Shown here piece after piece: positions 17,801 to 18,616 of a stretch of 18,616 nt of DNA. Position 1 is the stretch's first letter, and each line of letters opens with the position of its first letter. Source of the DNA: Candidatus Thalassarchaeaceae archaeon (GTDB lineage: Archaea > Thermoplasmatota > Poseidoniia > Poseidoniales > Thalassarchaeaceae); assembly GCA_030747885.1 (NCBI GenBank), contig JASLJW010000028.1, positions 1-18,616 on the forward strand, read 5' to 3'. The translations under genes were made by a program, and so were the position numbers. The notes under the pieces are model-generated. The model was given only the letters and a program-made list of their open reading frames with translations. It did not search any database and was not told the DNA's origin.

Positions 17801-18616
17801 TGGTAGTTCAGCAGTACCGTTCACAGTGAGCTTGTTACAAGCACCATTGAACACAATTCCCTTGTTCTCTGCAATCTCGACAGTTACTCCAGACTCAATA
17901 GTGAGGTCTGCATTGACGGTGATGTAATCGCCGTTTGCAGGAGTAATTCTAATCGGGCTCATCTCAAGATCCCAAATGGTTGGGGTGTTGATATCTGCTG
18001 CGACATCAGTACCAGCGCCATTGAATGGGATGGTCTTGGTTCTAATCGAACATTCATTGGAATTGTCATAGTAACAGTAGTACGATGCGTAGTAACCCCA
18101 CCATGGAGCTAGGTCTACATTGTTGACGTAACTGCTAGTGGACGGAAGATCCGGCATTGTAGTACTCCAACCGTAGTACATCATCTGAGCAGAATTGCTA
18201 GACGAACTGGTTGAGAACTGCATTGCACCATGACGGATTGCATGGATCTTGTGGCCACTGTTTCCACTGTATGTGTTTCCGAAGTACTCAAAGTCGAAAT
18301 CAGCAGGTATGTCGATGACCTCACTGCACTGATTTCGGTAACTGCTCCAGTAACGTGTACAGTAGTATGTGTACGGGCGACCGTTAGATGTGCCAGTAAA
18401 GACTTCATCGTAATTGAACAACTCAGTCATTCCTGCTGTGAAGGACTCGTATCCGTGAGAACTTCCATCAGTAGCAATTCGGTAGTTGTTTGTCCATCGA
18501 GATGGAGTGTAACCGGATTGGTATCCTTGACCACGAGAAAGAATCGTGTCACCTTCAGCACCGTTAGGTGATTGGTATCCAACTGTTTCGTAATCGTAGT
18601 ACATTTGACTGCCAGT
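8159..18616 (-). CDS. Giant surface beta-helix protein with C-terminal type IV pilin module (5' end outside window)
   Basis: At least 3,485 residues are encoded. The first in-frame ATG is at 18604, but the frame stays open to the edge (four more codons) and no signal peptide follows that ATG, so the true start probably lies outside. Residue numbers count from that ATG. Layout: 1-215, Tyr/Ser-rich, beta-sandwich-like; about 220-690, 880-1080, 1345-1580, 1740-2050 and 2150-2380, parallel beta-helix blocks with repeated short turns; 1084-1343, Tyr-rich insertion; 2056-2149, cupredoxin-like; 2394-2600, CBM9/DOMON-like; 2655-3079, cadherin-like domains; about 3085-3230, CARDB-like; 3239-3261, transmembrane helix followed by Arg-Arg; 3283-3307, archaeal pilin-type hydrophobic segment; 3308-3481, Cys-containing C-terminal domain. 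It is probably exported and exposed at the cell surface, with adhesion or polymer binding as a reasonable guess. No catalytic motif was recognised. Confidence 0.9.
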   Translation of the reverse strand, partial: TGSQMYYDYETVGYQSPNGAEGDTILSRGQGYQSGYTPSRWTNNYRIATDGSSHGYESFTAGMTELFNYDEVFTGTSNGRPYTYYCTRYWSSYRNQCSEVIDIPADFDFEYFGNTYSGNSGHKIHAIRHGAMQFSTSSSSNSAQMMYYGWSTTMPDLPSTSSYVNNVDLAPWWGYYASYYCYYDNSNECSIRTKTIPFNGAGTDVAADINTPTIWDLEMSPIRITPANGDYITVNADLTIESGVTVEIAENKGIVFNGACNKLTVNGTAELPVNITDLGTTSAKALGMAFTNGCTTSGGTDDRHTFTHTNFENMSVAISAGSAWGSTPRYNGNVGDFEMSDMTFDNVDKAISHGSGQGTSFTMENFAITNAADACMDLPQDAVVDLRFGSMDECNTNWNDWGGAIVNYPGSNGGSLTMENVTITDARANGISVDYDALWLSNVSLTIPDLTNDAGRPGTNWNPDGGVYHDADSTSGSTFYGYGLTIDGYYRGVYTQATDSVHMEEIAGTGLEGFISVIPAGASSSVTGATGADAVFDDITMSGSSNSDSQLYLERTRPDSINDVSFTTSGSGPGLYLAGNSPDSGTVTVTGYEGAHMRAVGCGWTVEASTVSIDTDSTAVISNCASSSSSNRVTVSGFDLDYTGTGSSTGASYAQNSILTMADGTIDSDFSNIGSAGLDGSVRMIGITYGTTECITSSTAYSQTTCPADVLHPNGEAFVGGMATVGVFRVINQVPTYVGDHRVTTTVVTTSGTCPDLSNSGLCTVNDIAVVGSASTNGNGLAEAWLITNRLGYSSTGTTVTNTYTDHSFNIGGGAGQNTTSPADAWYTTDYNDAQHDLPMTIGSRADFQLEAYPMDWNGATVDCTWLANNDSASLTGGYYTYTLQIVTLSTDLVLDGCNLHLNGTKMSVNSTGSTSDPTITLRNGAQLYLTGGVQSGGVDGYIKAVTSLYGWKINIEGGTFDMDHSFIRDMYQDTTTNSGVYLGAGATMNMLNGSYAMGSYATSPSMATIKVAGGKLIMDDARVSNNQQTGVGVHLEQTSSSVLDDITIENAATGIVVRNGAPTVNDFTLSNNDVGVENYGGMALPTIYRSPLLQGQSGWQTHEIDITNFAKDDEVLQMAFNSVYAGGNAHPYNYYSSHYYMIYDRMRIYADTGDGNGLELIDYGHNMVLNTDAATNYGEPPVWDCNAYGYEYNPGGSYQYAYYGYMLNYGPSQLQQNGSYNNPPLNYGFRTVSAPGLTTNTNYYPYHYTAGYWPANYYPATYPTTPEVLEGGSGGMWGYYGVCQDYAYRFGTPNPSGFRHEFPPISTPGDSYVEVVLKMDVYHNRNNYFQDRVDFLTRGGADATSMGDWQREFGVASLSNGEITGSETGVKITGGTAAGSYDNLNIIDPTDEGILFDGSNNINFNDVTVTDGRYATRMTSSATGKTAITNANFDGQTQSALVLTGDMGLAFGGVINNSATSGIHVPSSSTKDWSFDSLTISNSTLGLQHDGTGDVRMVESVMSLNTNDVEIGEGSVTFIEGDIGTGSGVSVDGGGVFTRARFYDVTLEADSSSVNGALAKLIDADGRAVDEGKSDSSGLVDNLEFVAYTINAGGTNTMNLAGMQVASVYKHAAYEYRYALETVTLTDDPGNADTVDMADQIDAHVCYRSNGNYGLSACSSSVGYGGSWTAPSGLKQYDAYYAMSGEQNNMAILMDNSYNYMDAAAATYFNNTIIFTTGYDTNNLASIRVEYPYTQKVSMDDTTVIGMGEASNDNPGGFYLGYSGTSNYGAWDVNNTKLIGIASAGSGKGYYGAPSMFEITNSTLSHYTAPMKTSSFYYYQICITTAGIDDVVIENNKFFDCDAGVMIPYNYYAYSSYYGGTGTDDMVVKDNVFTDTGSIGFWFYLNTLADDVLIEGNTITGSTSPSYGVYIQDATTNSVDVVGNDIKADVGFYSRNGKQWDVDGNTFRGIGDDAFPGVYVQSGWGTITDNTLIDADGGISVYGIRGANDVHIQDNDVSFSTGRVPTSALGISVSNCGSTSEVLMGGNDVEVISNALVTNGCTVFDEGSSFTSLGGAAPRVHPVDIRASTFSPQHLSINLGDTVRWHATSYYNDPSCYMHSTTANSSAGNPPEWDSGMMNNGTYFSHTFNTAGTYEYHSDNCAVTMWGSITVATTSGPTLASTGINVAGSGDDVSLSNTSISGFGIGISMEGGDLYLGGSPQVRSGSGALIVADRAGIQAEDVDITINGATIEVDDTTGVGVDAVSTGGVTLLDITDLSTDGGVGVLADGHKLFRWNGGTSASDVTLKTLNAATGSIENMSWANTGTQINAGPFSTITSVGNGVLNPAKLTLTTTSIIHEGNLLDLDVTHMGSAATDVGVVIRSTEDFNTATGGAIPLVGHSRAEYVSPSWRTRAGATIVADGDMGDWVGEYTASTNIADDMMPGEVAVNVTTGAGMRVTWDSSNMYIGLSGVTFTASDGLIYLDTVAGGSSTGDNWYVSHNLPFQADFMLFAEDATSWGIKRVTPTGNWVDVTSSCTGIQSFVGFGYPGFTPTFNLNSEFAIPWSCIGSPTEDVRWLAIVQNENSGHVLGMYPPQMWDAANATAQNFYDFGNFDLGGVDLPDGSMDDFLLIFRTYAGTTTPTPPRPYDIIVKVRDADNDYWDWGTETNVMMSTNQEVEIDIKRAKPVIQNLVDVTVDEDTGLTSITMTDKADDYQDQEASLTWEIVDSAANTHTFITPYSYVLNGHSLDVTTLQDQFGGHRLKATVTDSDGLNATQTFHWNVTNVNDKPVMCNTARSDCVLMVYDGGSAETFNIRDEQAVDGSTGFTIPRSLGSVYNVSGSYIIDMANENTQTDNNPYAVPQTYVWSANEGDDCVPFSVEMSSTTDLLLTENATNENGGMCTIVFGLSDGVDSADNESIDFIVNPINDAPVIPNFDASTGAVIEVANGDILYQGDENDWYFELTEDDTNVDNLTFNLANMMSDIDHQTADYQWEVAKTAMCDYDHYFTIAFDQDTEDMSITLIPDATTTAPTSEIDFLQDADGDGVRDGGIHQIVPASGYYCTVSLWLNDTAEAPSYINYSQAGYDTYDQRSDRVTLNIRVNNVAEARPDYHFDTDFGFSAGNDDNIDAVLPGTRVPFTVKVTNNGDDPTLYNYGHDLQIRFTANDNPGIQHQVTLEWDDGEVPGIGETVDVKGYITMNTATDEVAVFSEVRTIDPFTDAYVTDNFRRPALEELNWANNNMTTTDTGDALPKMVGLRPASSVASFVPGLMAVSMVGLFLGLTLFSARREEDEIEMVEELSSDEEAVSPVIATILLVAITVVLSGTIYVWSSSLADTSGKAAPRVTALTDTFVTSDDPNDWAWKITVNGAQNELATQAVRVQLEWTDSNGEEQFRDYNMTDKYVGADSCVSSGSGDATGDCGLYGRNPSNSDAMVTFKDDIDCSAAGDCTTGFGAGDIIYVLMHDPSTGEIINSMGISVIYAPGSQAATPLMSFTGQTNPPRLAA
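9368..10642 (-). other. Cadherin-like / tandem-95 type domains in the giant protein
   Basis: Residues 2655-3079 contain repeated NVNDKP and NPINDAP linkers and a VDEDTG...ITM start, typical of cadherin-like repeats in microbial surface proteins. A Ca-binding-loop-like motif (DADGDGVRDGG) lies near residue 3019. Such domains usually act as calcium-stiffened spacers or bind polymers. Confidence 0.6.
10790..11425 (-). other. CBM9/DOMON-like beta-sandwich domain in the giant protein
   Basis: Residues 2394-2600 begin with VADGDMGDWVGE, continue with a MRVTWDSSNMYIGL strand pair and later have a FAIPWSCIG strand. This layout is typical of CBM9 or glucodextranase-type C domains, which often bind sugars. 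The assignment rests on pattern only, and the ligand is unknown. Confidence 0.45.
12160..12436 (-). other. Cupredoxin-like domain with altered copper site
   Basis: Residues 2056-2149 follow the plastocyanin layout: FSPQHLSINLGDTVRW, a His-containing loop (CYMHSTT, H2096), and a final GTYEYHSDNC....MWGSITV strand. In type 1 copper proteins the last loop is C-x2-H-x(2-4)-M. Here the Cys position is S2135 and the His position is C2138, while M2142 remains. C2093 and C2138 could form a disulfide instead. Confidence 0.6.
14575..15355 (-). other. Tyr-rich insertion between beta-helix blocks
   Basis: Residues 1084-1343 interrupt the beta-helix. Within them a stretch of 136 residues (from HPYNYY to TYPTT) contains 28 Tyr, many in YY pairs, with Asn, Gly and Pro. 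The flanks (GWQTHEIDIT and SYVEVVLKMDVY) look like strands of a jelly-roll domain. Function unknown. Confidence 0.6.

Noticed and set aside
12500..18000. DNA-level tandem repeats in the giant gene
   Set aside because: The repetition is of beta-helix protein turns with diverged DNA; I saw no near-identical long DNA repeats by eye.

Overview
The window most likely comes from a planktonic marine euryarchaeon of the Marine Group II type (Ca. Poseidoniales). This is inferred from an archaeal type IV pilin N-terminal signature, giant secreted beta-helix proteins, acidic Pro-Glu linkers on secreted enzymes, GGTGA/GGAGG ribosome binding sites and a compact single-strand layout. No rRNA or other marker gene is present to confirm it. 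All seven genes lie on the minus strand, so transcription runs from the right end of the window to the left. Only 89 bases (8070-8158) are non-coding.

Right part (8159-18616): one gene, open at the right edge, encodes at least 3,485 residues of a giant cell-surface protein. In order it holds a Tyr/Ser-rich N-terminal part, several parallel beta-helix blocks, a Tyr-rich insertion (about 20% Tyr), a cupredoxin-like domain whose type 1 copper ligands are partly replaced, a CBM9/DOMON-like beta-sandwich, cadherin-like (tandem-95 type) domains with a calcium-loop-like motif, a CARDB-like domain and a transmembrane anchor. After the anchor comes an archaeal type IV pilin hydrophobic segment with a C-terminal domain of about 170 residues. 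The end of this protein is therefore an anchored surface protein fused to a pilin module, which is the most striking object in the window.

Left part (1-8069): six tightly packed genes, spaced 1 to 4 nt apart or overlapping by 4 nt, read as one operon. They encode a HAD-family phosphatase, a lipoprotein sugar-binding protein, a MalF-like permease, a MalG-like permease, a MalK/UgpC-like ATPase and a secreted GH13 alpha-glucanase-type enzyme that runs off the left edge inside a Pro-Glu linker. The likely scheme is that the surface GH13 enzyme cuts alpha-glucan, the lipoprotein captures the oligosaccharides, and the permease pair with its ATPase imports them. The phosphatase may act on a phosphorylated sugar intermediate. 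The substrate is inferred from the GH13 neighbour only.

The transporter has three departures from the usual form: MalF carries an N-terminal signal peptide and an extracellular FN3-like domain, MalG carries an extra N-terminal membrane domain, and the ATPase lacks the C-terminal regulatory (TOBE/OB) domain. No regulator, tRNA, rRNA, CRISPR array or insertion sequence was seen.
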